A stretch of 64,000 bases of DNA from Streptomyces sp. NBC_00306 (GTDB lineage Bacteria; Actinomycetota; Actinomycetes; Streptomycetales; Streptomycetaceae): positions 7,192,001 through 7,256,000 of the forward strand of contig NZ_CP108032.1 in NCBI RefSeq assembly GCF_036169555.1. Direction: 5' to 3'. The notes under the pieces are model-generated. The model searched no databases. It saw only the letters and a program-made list of their open reading frames with translations, and was not told the DNA's origin. Both the position numbers and the translations under genes were made by a program. Every line of letters begins with the position of its first letter. The first letter of the stretch is position 1. Of the stretch, positions 8,716-16,961 are shown piece by piece.

Positions 8716-9986
8716 GAGCTCGGTTCCTTCCCGAGTGACGGGATGCGCAGATCGTCGGCGGGACATCGGCCCCGCAGGACATGGCGCTCGTTGAAGGCGG
8801 CGACCGCCTCCTGCACCGCGGTGGAAGCGCCGATGCGGGGGAGCGCCTCCAGGGCGACGCCGAAGCAGATGACGGCCGCCGCGTGCAGTTCGGGGTCGGT
8901 CAGTCCGTTCCGGGCCGCGCTCATCCACAGCGGATTGCACGGGGCGGGCAGCGGACCGGCGTACTCCGCCAGCGGTTTGACGGCGCGGTAGACGGTCTCG
9001 GCCGCCTCGGCGTCGTCGAACAGGGCCGTGGTGACGGCCAGCGGCACCATCCAGCCGTCCTCGCCCGGCTGAGCGTCGATCATGCGCAGTTCGAGATGGC
9101 CACGCGGGCGCACGGGCGGGAACAGCGTGGTCAGGTGGTAGTCGAGATCCTCGCGGGTCGGCGGGCGCGGACCGCCGGAGCGCAGCCACTGACGGAAGGT
9201 GAGCCCCTCCGGCCGAGCCCAGGGCCCTTCGGGCGCCCGTACACACATCACGGGTGCGTCCAGCGCGTGCGCCGTCCAGGCTGCCCGCGGCTCCCGGTCC
9301 AGGGGCGGTGACAGCGGTCGTACGGCGTCCAGTTCGGCCCACACGGCCTGACGCGTGGAGCGCCAGCCGGTGTAGTGGCCCTCCCGCGCGGGGGAGTTGG
9401 CGAACGCGGCGGTCAGCACCGCGCCGAGCAGATGCGCGAGCTGCCAGCGTCTGCCGTGGCCGAGCGGTCCCGGCTCCTCGTTGCCCGCGTCCAGACACAC
9501 CTGGACGGAGGCGGAGGTGCACATCATGGCGCGGCCGGCGGGGCCGGTGCGGTCGAGGAAGGCCTCCATGGCCTCGTACCGGGGTTCGTGGAGGAGCCGG
9601 CGCGGCGTCTGCCACGGGTCCAGTCCGTACCCGGCGAGGGTGAGTCCGGCCGGCCGGAGCACCGCGCGTACGGCGTCCAGATCGGCGGCGACGGAGTCGA
9701 TGCACTCCGTCAGGGAGGCGGCGGGGAGCGAGCTGAGCTCCAGCTGGCCGCCCGGTTCGAAGGTCAGGAGCGAGTCGAGGTGCAGAGAGCGCACCCGGTC
9801 GTATGCCTCAATGAGGCGGTCGGCCGGGACGGGCTCATGGGGTCTGTCCTGGTCGTGTACGAGCCATTCCAGTTCCACACCCACCGTTCTGGGCGGGCCG
9901 TTCTTGAAGCAGATACATCGAAGGAGATCTTCTGCTTCTCCCTCGTCCATCGGCCGGCCGTAGTCGCCGGGATCAGGTGGGTGCAT
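8712..9986 (-). CDS. egtA: Glutamate-cysteine ligase EgtA
   Basis: 424 residues of the GCS2/carboxylate-amine ligase family. It makes gamma-glutamylcysteine, the sulfur donor for EgtB. Motifs are GVELEWLVHD near residue 43, FEPGGQLELSSLP and HLELRMIDAQP near the C-terminus. The ATG at 9986 is chosen over an upstream ATG because AAGGAGGAG sits 6-8 nt before it. EgtA opens the four-gene operon. Ergothioneine is a thiol redox buffer in actinomycetes. The 125-nt upstream region is shared with a divergent PARG-like gene. Confidence 0.94.
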   Translation of the reverse strand: MHPPDPGDYGRPMDEGEAEDLLRCICFKNGPPRTVGVELEWLVHDQDRPHEPVPADRLIEAYDRVRSLHLDSLLTFEPGGQLELSSLPAASLTECIDSVAADLDAVRAVLRPAGLTLAGYGLDPWQTPRRLLHEPRYEAMEAFLDRTGPAGRAMMCTSASVQVCLDAGNEEPGPLGHGRRWQLAHLLGAVLTAAFANSPAREGHYTGWRSTRQAVWAELDAVRPLSPPLDREPRAAWTAHALDAPVMCVRAPEGPWARPEGLTFRQWLRSGGPRPPTREDLDYHLTTLFPPVRPRGHLELRMIDAQPGEDGWMVPLAVTTALFDDAEAAETVYRAVKPLAEYAGPLPAPCNPLWMSAARNGLTDPELHAAAVICFGVALEALPRIGASTAVQEAVAAFNERHVLRGRCPADDLRIPSLGKEPSS

Positions 9987-10121
9987 GATCCGCTCCTCCT
10001 TCGAAGGCACTCTGCCAACCTAAGGCCAGCGCCGCAGGTTCGCACAAGAGTGCCCTTGGGGCCCGTGTGGCGCACATAAACCGATTGCCCCAGCTGTCGC
10101 CGCTCACCCACGATGTGGCGC

Positions 10122-10955
10122 ATGAGTGCACGACTGCGGGGGATCGCCAAGCACACCCAGGAGATCGTTGAAATCGGCCACTACTTCGCGTCCGACGGAC
10201 GCCGTGTGGTGATCGCTCCGGACCTGGCCGCCGCCCTGGAAGGGACCCGGATGTACGGGCCCGAGAGCGTGCCCGTCACCCCGGACAGCGACCGTACGAC
10301 GGTCTTCGACGTCACCGGCGAGAGCAGCACCCAGGCCGCCCAGCGCCTCACCGCGGCGGACGCCGCACCGGTCGCCGTGCTGAACTTCGCCTCGGCACGC
10401 AACCCCGGCGGCGGATTTCTGAACGGCGCCCAGGCCCAGGAGGAGGCGCTGTGCCGGGCCTCCGCCCTCTACAGCACGCTGCTGCGCGCCCCCGAGTACT
10501 ACGCCCACCACCGCGCGGACCGCGATCCGTTCTACTCCGACCGGGTCATTCATTCCCCTGGCGTCCCGGTCTTCCGCGACGACCGCGGACAGCTGCTCGA
10601 CGCGCCGTACACCGCCGGTTTCCTCACCTCGCCCGCACCGAACGCCGGGGTCATCACCCGTCGCACACCCGAGCAGGCCCACCGCATCCCGGCAGCCCTC
10701 GCGGCCCGCGCCGAACGGGTCCTGGAGACGGCCGTCGCGACCGGTTACCGCAGGCTCGTGCTGGGCGCCTGGGGCTGCGGAGTGTTCCGCAACGACCCGG
10801 GCGCGGTGGCGGGCGCGTTCCACGCGCTGCTCACCGCGGACGGCCGTTTCGCGGGTCACTTCGAGCACGTCGTCTTCGCGGTCCTCGACCGTACGCCGGA
10901 GGGGTCGACCCTGGAGGCCTTCCGCCGGGCCTTCGCCGGTCAGCTCCGGCCGTAG
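10122..10955 (+). CDS. TIGR02452-family bacterial PARG-like macrodomain protein
   Basis: 277 residues. The centre holds LNFASARNPGGGFLNGAQAQ followed by EEALCR, that is GGG-x7-QEE, the catalytic loop of poly(ADP-ribose) glycohydrolases of bacterial type. LVLGAWGCGVFRNDP near the C-terminus is the macrodomain phosphate loop. The protein probably hydrolyses ADP-ribose polymers or ADP-ribosyl groups in the cytoplasm. Its role in Streptomyces is not established. The start is uncertain between 10113 and 10122; the second gives the usual MSARLRGIA beginning. It is divergent from egtA. Its stop codon lies inside the first copy of a 32-bp tandem repeat. Confidence 0.85.
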   Translation: MSARLRGIAKHTQEIVEIGHYFASDGRRVVIAPDLAAALEGTRMYGPESVPVTPDSDRTTVFDVTGESSTQAAQRLTAADAAPVAVLNFASARNPGGGFLNGAQAQEEALCRASALYSTLLRAPEYYAHHRADRDPFYSDRVIHSPGVPVFRDDRGQLLDAPYTAGFLTSPAPNAGVITRRTPEQAHRIPAALAARAERVLETAVATGYRRLVLGAWGCGVFRNDPGAVAGAFHALLTADGRFAGHFEHVVFAVLDRTPEGSTLEAFRRAFAGQLRP

Positions 10956-11045
10956 CGCCGGGCCTTTGCCAGTAGCTCCAGCCGTAGCGCCGGGCCCCTG
11001 CCGGTAGCTCCAGCCGTGGCGCCGGGCCCCTGCCGGTAGCTCCAG
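10950..11045. repeat. Three tandem copies of a 32-bp unit between convergent genes
   Basis: Units at 10950-10981, 10982-11013 and 11014-11045 are nearly identical, differing at a few positions. The unit carries the sequence GCTCCAGCCGTAGCGC, which also forms the ends of both flanking convergent genes (CAGCTCCGGCCGTAG ending the PARG-like gene, TCAGCTCCAGCCGTAGCG ending the PemK-like gene on the minus strand). The array thus appears to have grown from gene-end sequence. Confidence 0.9.
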
Positions 11046-11046
11046 G

Positions 11047-11514
11047 TCAGCTCCAGCCGTAGCGCTCCCGCAGCCGCGCGACGACCGCATCGAACCGCGG
11101 CCGCGGCAGCGCGCAGGCCTCACGGCGCATACCGCTCTCGTGGACGCGCAGCACACGGTCGAGGTCGACCCACGACTCCCGGCCCGCGCTGTCCCACGGG
11201 CCGACGCCGATCGGCACCCACTCGCGGTCGTGGTCGTGCCGCCTGCTGGAGAGCTGCACGGCGAGCAGTGTGCCGGCGGGCTCCCGGGCCACGACGAGCA
11301 CCGGGCGGTCCTTGCCGCGACCGTCGTTCTCCTCGAACGGCACCCAGGTCCACACGATCTCGCCGGGGTCCGGGTCACCGTCGCGGTCCGGCGCGTACGA
11401 CGTGCGGACCGGGCCCACCTCTGCGGGGTCGGCCTCGGTCGTCGCGCCCGGGCCGCTGCGGCCGGGCCGGGCGAGGTCGTCGGAGGAGTCGGAGGAACCG
11501 CGGAAGATCGTCAC
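11047..11514 (-). CDS. PemK/MazF-like protein without antitoxin
   Basis: 155 residues. After a Ser/Gly-rich N-terminus (about 50 residues), IVWTWVPFEENDGRGKDRPV and LVVAREPAGTLLAVQLSS fit the PemK/MazF beta-barrel that forms the core of endoribonuclease toxins. No small antitoxin gene is adjacent on either side. Similar orphan PemK-like proteins are common in Streptomyces and need not be toxins. The GTG start is supported by a leaderless promoter (TACCGT six bases before it on the minus strand). The 3' end belongs to a repeat array shared with the convergent gene. Confidence 0.7.
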   Translation of the reverse strand: MTIFRGSSDSSDDLARPGRSGPGATTEADPAEVGPVRTSYAPDRDGDPDPGEIVWTWVPFEENDGRGKDRPVLVVAREPAGTLLAVQLSSRRHDHDREWVPIGVGPWDSAGRESWVDLDRVLRVHESGMRREACALPRPRFDAVVARLRERYGWS

Positions 11515-11520
11515 GCGCCC

Positions 11521-11526
11521 ACGGTA
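11521..11526 (-). promoter_or_regulatory. Leaderless -10 (TACCGT) of the PemK-like gene
   Basis: On the minus strand TACCGT is followed by six bases and the GTG start, a spacing that puts the transcription start at the start codon. Confidence 0.5.
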
Positions 11527-11658
11527 GAGTCTCGCCGGTCCGGGGGTCCCTGGTGGGTGCGGCAGCTGCGCGAGCGCGCGACGAAGGCGCGTCGCCCGGA
11601 GCCGCGCGGACCTGCTGCCCGCGCCGGCCCGACACAGGGAACCCGAGTACGCCGCGTG

Positions 11659-12357
11659 TCAGACCCAGCCGTCCAGCGCCGCCATGAAGCCGTCGAAGTC
11701 GTCGCGGTGGATGGTGTGCCCGGCCCCGGGGACCGTCCGCACCTCGAAGCCGCGCGCGGTGAGCAGCTCCGCCCGCTCGGCGGGTACGAGGAAGCTCGGG
11801 TCCGCGAGCATGACGAGCGACGGTACGACGGGCTCGGCCGGCAGCAGATCCGTGCCGGCGAGGCCGGCCAGACCGTAGGCCGTCCCCTCCTCCCAGACCC
11901 GCAGGGTCTCCAGCTCGATACCGACGTCCACCTCGTCCCAGCGGGGACCGGCGGCCCGGATCTGCTCCCGTGTCAGCGTCTTGGCCTGTGCGAAGAGGTC
12001 GGGACGGTACCCGTCGTCGCCGTCCGGCAGATGCCAGGCGGGATCCGCGTACACGGCTCGTTCCGGCGCCAGCTGCCGTACCGCCCTCGACAGGGCCAGA
12101 CCGCCGAGCGAGTGACCCATGGCCACCTCCGCGCCGGTGGGCAGCGTCTCCACGAGGTCGTCCGCGTGGTCCTGGAGCGTGTAGCGCTCCGCTCGGCCGC
12201 TGGCACCGTGACCGCGCAGATCGACGGCGAGCACGCGGTAGCCGCGCGCGGCGAGTGCGGGGCCGACCCGCCGCCAGGTGCGGTGGTCGGCCATGATGCC
12301 GTGGACGAGCAGCGCGAGACGGTCGCCCGTCCCCCAGGTCGTGGTGTGGAGCTGCAC
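11659..12357 (-). CDS. Alpha/beta hydrolase
   Basis: 232 residues. LLVHGIMADHRTWRRVG (oxyanion region), VDLRGHGASG, the nucleophile elbow MGHSLGGLAL, and the final AGHTIHRDD (catalytic His) are all present, so this is an active-looking serine alpha/beta hydrolase of about the usual size. Substrate unknown. The GTG at 12357 is preferred because GGAAAGG lies at good distance, while the ATG at 12405 would add 16 residues with no clear ribosome binding site. It is followed by 144 nt without a gene before the PemK-like gene. Upstream lies the long repeat-rich gene-free region. Confidence 0.85.
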   Translation of the reverse strand: MQLHTTTWGTGDRLALLVHGIMADHRTWRRVGPALAARGYRVLAVDLRGHGASGRAERYTLQDHADDLVETLPTGAEVAMGHSLGGLALSRAVRQLAPERAVYADPAWHLPDGDDGYRPDLFAQAKTLTREQIRAAGPRWDEVDVGIELETLRVWEEGTAYGLAGLAGTDLLPAEPVVPSLVMLADPSFLVPAERAELLTARGFEVRTVPGAGHTIHRDDFDGFMAALDGWV

Positions 12358-12405
12358 AGTGATGCCTTTCCGGTGCGGGGCGGTGGGCAGTCGAAGGGGG
12401 TGCAT

Positions 12406-13311
12406 GCGTCGAACTGGTGCAACGGATCGGGTGGTTCATGCCGGGGCGGAGCGCTGTGGTCGAGAACAGCCCGGCGGTACGGCGGCTTCCCGATCCGGGG
12501 CCGGGCATGGATCGGGCTCCGGCCGCCGAGGACGGACCGAGCCGATGCGGCGGCCGCGGGGCCGGTTCCCCGCCACCCGCGTCCGACGCCGGCCTCGAAC
12601 CTGTGCGGCGGCTGCCACCGGGCCGACCCGAGCCGACGCGGACCCGCGGCGATTTGCGACCGCGGGACCGGTCCCGCGGAGACGGACCGAGGGCCGCGAG
12701 CTGCGCCGACCGCGTCGCTCCGGCACCCGACGCCGAGCCGATCCGCGGTCGCAGGCCGGCCCCGTGCCGCCCCGGCACTCGGCGCCGGACCCGAGCCGAT
12801 CCGCGTCCGACGCCGGACCGCACCGATCCGCGACCGCAGGGCCGCACCGATCCGCGACCGCAGGGCCGGTCGCGTGTCGGCCCGGCACGCGACGCCGGAC
12901 GCGCGAACCGGCCGTCGGGACACGGGAGTTCGGGCCGAAGATCAGACCGAACTCGGCCACGTTCCGGGGCGGATGGATCTCCCCGACGGGCAGCCCGTGG
13001 CGAACCGCCGGGAAGCCGCCCGAGAGCGCTTACATCGCGCTGCTCGTCGCGACCCGCCGCGATCAAGGGCTTCCCGCGGATTTCCGCGGTCCGGTTTCGA
13101 GGGGTTTGCGGAGCCGCACGGCCGATACCGGCCGCAGAGCCGGCGGAGCCGGGAGTCCGTGCGGCCACACTGCCCTCCGGACGAGGTGACGAAGCGGGGG
13201 TGCCGACCGAGGATGGCGCGTGTCACTGACGCGTGTAAACCCTTTCTGGCGCTCGTTTCCGGCCATCCACCGGACGGCGTTCGGTGCCGTTCTGGAAGGA
13301 TGCCGAGGGCG
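12406..13311. other. 0.9-kb gene-free, repeat-rich GC stretch
   Basis: No frame here shows convincing protein character on either strand; the open frames are Arg/Pro/Ala-rich shadows without motifs. The stretch 12520-12910 repeats variants of CCGATCCGCGACCGCAGGGC and GACGCCGGACC many times. It lies between a minus-strand hydrolase gene and a plus-strand LacI gene, so promoters of both must be at its edges. It may be an eroded gene or a minisatellite-like expansion. Confidence 0.6.
12820..12867. repeat. Perfect 24-bp tandem duplication
   Basis: Bases 12820-12843 and 12844-12867 are identical (core CCGATCCGCGACCGCAGGGC). Diverged relatives of the same unit occur from about 12660 to 12910. Confidence 0.85.
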
Positions 13312-14334
13312 ATGAGCCAGACACCCAAGCAGTCCGCAGAACGCCCCGTTCCCACCAGCGCCGATGTCGCCCGGCTGGCCGGAGTTTCCCGGGCCACCGT
13401 CTCGTACGTGCTCAACAACACCTCGGCCGTGCGCATCAGTGAGCCCACCCGCCGACGTGTCCGTGAGGCCGCCGAAGAACTCGGATACGTCCCCCACGCC
13501 GCCGCCCGCAGTCTGCGCGCCGGGCACACCCGCATGGTGCTGCTGCCGACCGCTCACGTCCCCGTCGGGCCCCTCTACAGCCAGTTCTTCAACGAACTCC
13601 AGTGGGCACTGCGCCGACTCGACTACACGGTCGTTCAGTACGGCAGCCTCGGACTCGAGGGCGACGAGGCGGCCAGGGCCTGGGCGGAGCTGCGGCCGGT
13701 CGCCGTCGTCTCCTTCGGCGAGGTGGCCCTCACCCGCCACAGCGTCGACGTACTCAAACGCTCCGGTGCCAAGGCCGTCATAACCCTCGGCCCGCGACGG
13801 GTCGAGGGCGCGCACTCGCTCGTCATGGACCAGAGCGAGATCGGCAGCTGCGCGGTGTCGCACCTGGTCGCACGCGGCCGACGGGCCATCGGGGTCGTGA
13901 TGCCCGAGGAGCCGGGTCTGGAGCTCTTCTCCGAACCGCGGCTCGAAGGCGCCCGCAGGGCGGCCGCCGTCACCGGCGCCCGCATCGAGCCGCTGCCCCT
14001 GTCGTACGACGAGGTGTCGGCCGCCGCCCTCGCCGCCCGCTGGCGGGAGCTGGAACTGGACGCGGTGTACGCGTACAACGACGAGCACGCCCAGCTCCTG
14101 ATGCGCGCCCTCCAGGACGAAGACATCGATGTCCCGGGCGCTACCGCCGTCATCGGCGCGGACGATCTGCTGCTGGGCAGGCTCCTGCGCCCGCGACTGA
14201 GCACGGTGCACATCGACATGGTGACCGGCCGCCGGCTGGCCGAACTGGTCGACGGCATGGTCCGTGAGCCGGGTGAGGAGCCGGAGATCCACGACCTGAT
14301 GGGCGCGAGAGCCGTGCACCGCGAATCCAGCTGA
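13312..14334 (+). CDS. LacI-family transcriptional regulator
   Basis: 340 residues. The N-terminal helix-turn-helix is clear: TSADVARLAGVSRATVSYVL followed by NNTSAVRISEPTRRRV and the hinge helix AARSLRAGHT. The rest is a periplasmic-binding-like sensor domain (VVSFGEVALTRHSV, GVVMPEE, AVYAYNDEHA, TVHIDMVTGRRLAELV). Its effector and targets are not evident, as no sugar operon adjoins it. The start at 13312 is chosen over ATG 13300 on domain position and because GAGGG lies just upstream. A LacI-type site might be expected in the preceding gene-free region. Confidence 0.88.
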   Translation: MSQTPKQSAERPVPTSADVARLAGVSRATVSYVLNNTSAVRISEPTRRRVREAAEELGYVPHAAARSLRAGHTRMVLLPTAHVPVGPLYSQFFNELQWALRRLDYTVVQYGSLGLEGDEAARAWAELRPVAVVSFGEVALTRHSVDVLKRSGAKAVITLGPRRVEGAHSLVMDQSEIGSCAVSHLVARGRRAIGVVMPEEPGLELFSEPRLEGARRAAAVTGARIEPLPLSYDEVSAAALAARWRELELDAVYAYNDEHAQLLMRALQDEDIDVPGATAVIGADDLLLGRLLRPRLSTVHIDMVTGRRLAELVDGMVREPGEEPEIHDLMGARAVHRESS

Positions 14335-14335
14335 C

Positions 14336-14377
14336 CCGGTCCGTCCTTCCGGCGTACCCGGCACACCGGCGGACCGG
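14336..14377 (+). terminator. Weak hairpin after the LacI gene
   Basis: An 8-bp inverted repeat (CCGGTCCG...CGGACCGG) with a 26-nt loop starts within 2 nt of the stop codon. Confidence 0.35.
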
Positions 14378-14408
14378 CGGACGACGTGCGCCCGGGGCGG
14401 CGGGTGGC

Positions 14409-14414
14409 TAGCGT
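14409..14414 (+). promoter_or_regulatory. Leaderless -10 (TAGCGT)
   Basis: TAGCGT lies 7 nt before the ATG at 14422, the spacing of leaderless Streptomyces transcripts; there is no ribosome binding site. Confidence 0.55.
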
Positions 14415-14421
14415 CACGTGC

Positions 14422-14691
14422 ATGACCAGCGATCCGCAGCGCTTCGAAATCCTGGTGGTGCCCGAGCACATCGAGGGCGACGATCATGCCTCCCTGGCCG
14501 GGGCCGCCATCCGGTCGGCCATCGTCGCGGCGACGGGTGACCGCGGTGAGTCGGGCTATCCGCGGTACGTGGGCCAGGGGGTCGAGGCCGACATCGACCC
14601 CGCCACGCGGACCGTCGAGGCCCTGCTGGTCGACGGCGCGGAGCTGGACTACGGCCTCTCGGCGCGCGTCGTCGAGCCGAAGAGCCTCTGA
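14422..14691 (+). CDS. Conserved hypothetical small protein
   Basis: 89 residues, beginning MTSDPQRFEILVVPEHIEGD and ending in SARVVEPKSL. It has no signal peptide, membrane segment or recognised motif; it is acidic and probably a small cytoplasmic alpha/beta protein. The start is fixed by the leaderless promoter immediately upstream. It is convergent with thioredoxin, and a strong bidirectional hairpin separates them. I do not recognise a function. Confidence 0.7.
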   Translation: MTSDPQRFEILVVPEHIEGDDHASLAGAAIRSAIVAATGDRGESGYPRYVGQGVEADIDPATRTVEALLVDGAELDYGLSARVVEPKSL

Positions 14692-14806
14692 CGGCACGAC
14701 CGCGGACGACGCCGCCCGAACCGTGGCCCGCGCTGCGGGCAGCCCGCCGCCCGCGGTGATGTCGCGCAGCCGGCAGGACGTCCCGGCCGCGCGGGCCCGG
14801 ACGCGA

Positions 14807-14838
14807 CTGTGGTCCCGGCCGTCCGGCCGGGACCACAG
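14807..14838. terminator. Bidirectional terminator hairpin
   Basis: A perfect 15-bp stem (CTGTGGTCCCGGCCG and its complement) with a 2-nt loop lies between two convergent genes, able to stop transcription both ways. Confidence 0.85.
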
Positions 14839-14871
14839 ATGAGGCCGCGCCTCGTACGGAGCAGGGCCGTG

Positions 14872-15267
14872 TCAGGCCTCGGCCGCGCCGTCCGCTCCCG
14901 CCGCCTTGGCCTCGGCGGCCTTGATCGACTTGCGGACCTCGTCCATGTCGAGGGCCCGCGCCTGGCCGATGACGTCCTCCAGCGCGGCCTCGGGGAGAGC
15001 GCCGGGCTGGGCGAAGACGGCGACGTTGTCGCGGACGATCATCAGCGTCGGGATGGACTGGATCTCGAACGCGGCGGCCAGCTCCTGCTGGGCCTCCGTG
15101 TCGACCTTGGCGAAGACCAGGTCGGAGTGACGCTCGGCGGCACCTTCGTACACCGGGGCGAACTGCTTGCAGGGGCCGCACCAGTCCGCCCAAAAGTCGA
15201 TCAGGACGAAGTCGTTGTCGCTCACGACCTGATCGAAGTTCTCCTTGGTGAGCTCAACAGTGCTCAT
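14872..15267 (-). CDS. trxA: Thioredoxin
   Basis: 131 residues. The canonical FWADWCGPCKQF active site (WCGPC), the cis-proline motif IQSIPTLMIV, and a full thioredoxin fold are present. An Ala/Lys-rich C-terminal extension of about 20 residues (IKAAEAKAAGADGAAEA) follows the fold. It reduces protein disulfides in the cytoplasm. Start supported by GGGAGAGG. It stands alone, with no thioredoxin reductase nearby, and is divergent from a pyridine nucleotide-disulfide oxidoreductase. Confidence 0.95.
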   Translation of the reverse strand: MSTVELTKENFDQVVSDNDFVLIDFWADWCGPCKQFAPVYEGAAERHSDLVFAKVDTEAQQELAAAFEIQSIPTLMIVRDNVAVFAQPGALPEAALEDVIGQARALDMDEVRKSIKAAEAKAAGADGAAEA

Positions 15268-15419
15268 GACGTACTACCTCTCCCTGATGTTCGCTGGTGT
15301 GCCGTCCCGGAGGAACACCCCGGTCCGTCAGCTGCCCCACGACAACCCTGCCCGGGGCCTTGCTATTCCTGCCCCTGCCCATGTGGCCAGGACGCACACC
15401 CACGACCAGACTGGCCTTC

Positions 15420-16850
15420 ATGACGGAAGCTGTGGAATTCGACGTCGTCGTGCTGGGCGCGGGCCCCACCGGCGAGAACGTGGTGGACCGGCTGAGGGCA
15501 GCGGGCCTGAGCACCGCGGTCGTGGAGAGTGAGCTGGCAGGCGGCGAATGCTCGTACTGGGCGTGCATGCCCAGCAAGGCGCTGTTGCGCCCCGTGACCG
15601 CCCGTGCGGAGGCGCGCCTGGTCCCGGGTCTGCGCCAGGCGGTGCAGGGGCCGCTGGACACCGAGGCCGTGCTGGCCCACCGGGACGAGAAGGCCGCACA
15701 TTGGAAGGACGACGGCCAGGTCGGCTGGCTCGAATCGACGGGCGCCCGCTTCTACCGGGGCCAGGGCCGCCTCCACGGCCCCAAGAAGGTCGTGGTCGAC
15801 GGTCCCGAGGGCGAGCACCATGTCTTGACCGCCCGGTACGCGGTCGCCGTGTGCACCGGCAGCCGCGCGGTTCTGCCCGATGTGCCCGGCCTGGCCGGCG
15901 CCAAGGCGTGGACCAGCCGTGAGGCGACCAGCTCCCACACCGTGCCGGGACGGCTGATCGTCGTCGGCGGGGGAGTCGTCGGGGTGGAGATGGCCACCGC
16001 CTGGCAGGCACTGGGTTCCCAGGTGACCATGCTGATCCGGAGCGTCGGACTGCTGCCCAAGATGGAAGCCTTTGTGGGCGAGCACGTCGCGGAGGCCCTC
16101 ACCGAGGCCGGCGCGCAGATCCGCACGGACGTGGAGGTCGCGTCGGTCGAGCGCACCGGGGGGACGGGCCCCGTCAGGGTGGTGCTGGACAGCGGGGAGC
16201 GTATCGAGGCCGACGAGATCCTCTTCGCGACCGGACGGGCACCGCGGACCGAGGACATCGGCCTCGAGACGGTGGGCCTGGAGCCGGGTTCGTGGCTTTC
16301 GGTCGACGACACCTGCCGGGTCGAGGGGAGCGATTGGCTCTACGGCGTCGGTGACGTCAACCACCGCGCGCTGCTGACCCATCAGGGCAAGTACCAGGCG
16401 CGTATCGCCGGGGCGGCCATCGCGGCCCGGGCGAGCCAGGTGCCCCTTCTGGAGACGGACCGCTGGGGCGCGCACGTCGCCACCGCCGACGTGGCGGGCG
16501 CCCCGCAAGTCGTGTTCACCCACCCCGAAGCCGCGGCCGTCGGGCTCTCGCTCGCCGAGGCCGAGGCGGCCGGACACCGGGTGCGTGCCGTCGACTACGA
16601 GATCGGCGATGTCGCGGGCGCGGGTCTGTTCGCCGACGGCTACCGCGGCCGCGCCCGGATGGTGGTCGACCTGGACCGCGAGATCGTTCTCGGTGTCACG
16701 TTCGTCGGCCCCGGCGTGACGGAGCTGCTGCACTCGGCGACCGTCGTGGTGGTCGGAGAGGTGCCGCTCGACCGGCTGTGGCACGCGGTGCCCGCGTATC
16801 CGACGATCAGCGAGGTGTGGCTGCGGCTGATGGAGACCTACCGCGGCTGA
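15420..16850 (+). CDS. FAD-dependent pyridine nucleotide-disulfide oxidoreductase (Lpd/MerA family)
   Basis: 476 residues, full family length. The N-terminal FAD fold is VVVLGAGPTGENV; the redox-active disulfide is GGECSYWACMPSK (C-x4-C); the NAD(P) fold is LIVVGGGVVGVEMA; FAD contact is YGVGDVNHRALLTH. The C-terminal dimerisation domain carries AVPAYPTISEVW where dihydrolipoamide dehydrogenases have HPTxSE, so the general-base His is replaced by Tyr. The enzyme is therefore probably not a standard lipoamide dehydrogenase; related mycothione/quinone/metal reductases are possible. It is divergent from trxA with a 152-nt shared region. No 2-oxoacid dehydrogenase genes are near. Confidence 0.85.
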   Translation: MTEAVEFDVVVLGAGPTGENVVDRLRAAGLSTAVVESELAGGECSYWACMPSKALLRPVTARAEARLVPGLRQAVQGPLDTEAVLAHRDEKAAHWKDDGQVGWLESTGARFYRGQGRLHGPKKVVVDGPEGEHHVLTARYAVAVCTGSRAVLPDVPGLAGAKAWTSREATSSHTVPGRLIVVGGGVVGVEMATAWQALGSQVTMLIRSVGLLPKMEAFVGEHVAEALTEAGAQIRTDVEVASVERTGGTGPVRVVLDSGERIEADEILFATGRAPRTEDIGLETVGLEPGSWLSVDDTCRVEGSDWLYGVGDVNHRALLTHQGKYQARIAGAAIAARASQVPLLETDRWGAHVATADVAGAPQVVFTHPEAAAVGLSLAEAEAAGHRVRAVDYEIGDVAGAGLFADGYRGRARMVVDLDREIVLGVTFVGPGVTELLHSATVVVVGEVPLDRLWHAVPAYPTISEVWLRLMETYRG

Positions 16851-16863
16851 CCCTGCCCGAACT

Positions 16864-16893
16864 CCGCGACCGAGCTCCGTCCGCCGGTCGCGG
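16864..16893 (+). terminator. Hairpin terminator
   Basis: A perfect 9-bp stem (CCGCGACCG/CGGTCGCGG) with a 12-nt loop, 14 nt after the oxidoreductase stop. Confidence 0.55.
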
Positions 16894-16961
16894 CCGCGCG
16901 GCCCGGCGCCGGTGACCGGTCCGGGCCCCGGCACCCGCCTCAGCCCAGGAAGGAACCACCC

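Noticed and set aside
11047..11514. Toxin-antitoxin system
   Set aside because: The PemK/MazF-like protein has no antitoxin gene on either side; orphan copies are common in Streptomyces.
13022..13033. LacI-type operator GAGAGCGCTTAC upstream of the LacI gene
   Set aside because: It has an AGCGCT core but lies about 290 nt from the gene inside the repeat-rich region; too weak to list as a feature.
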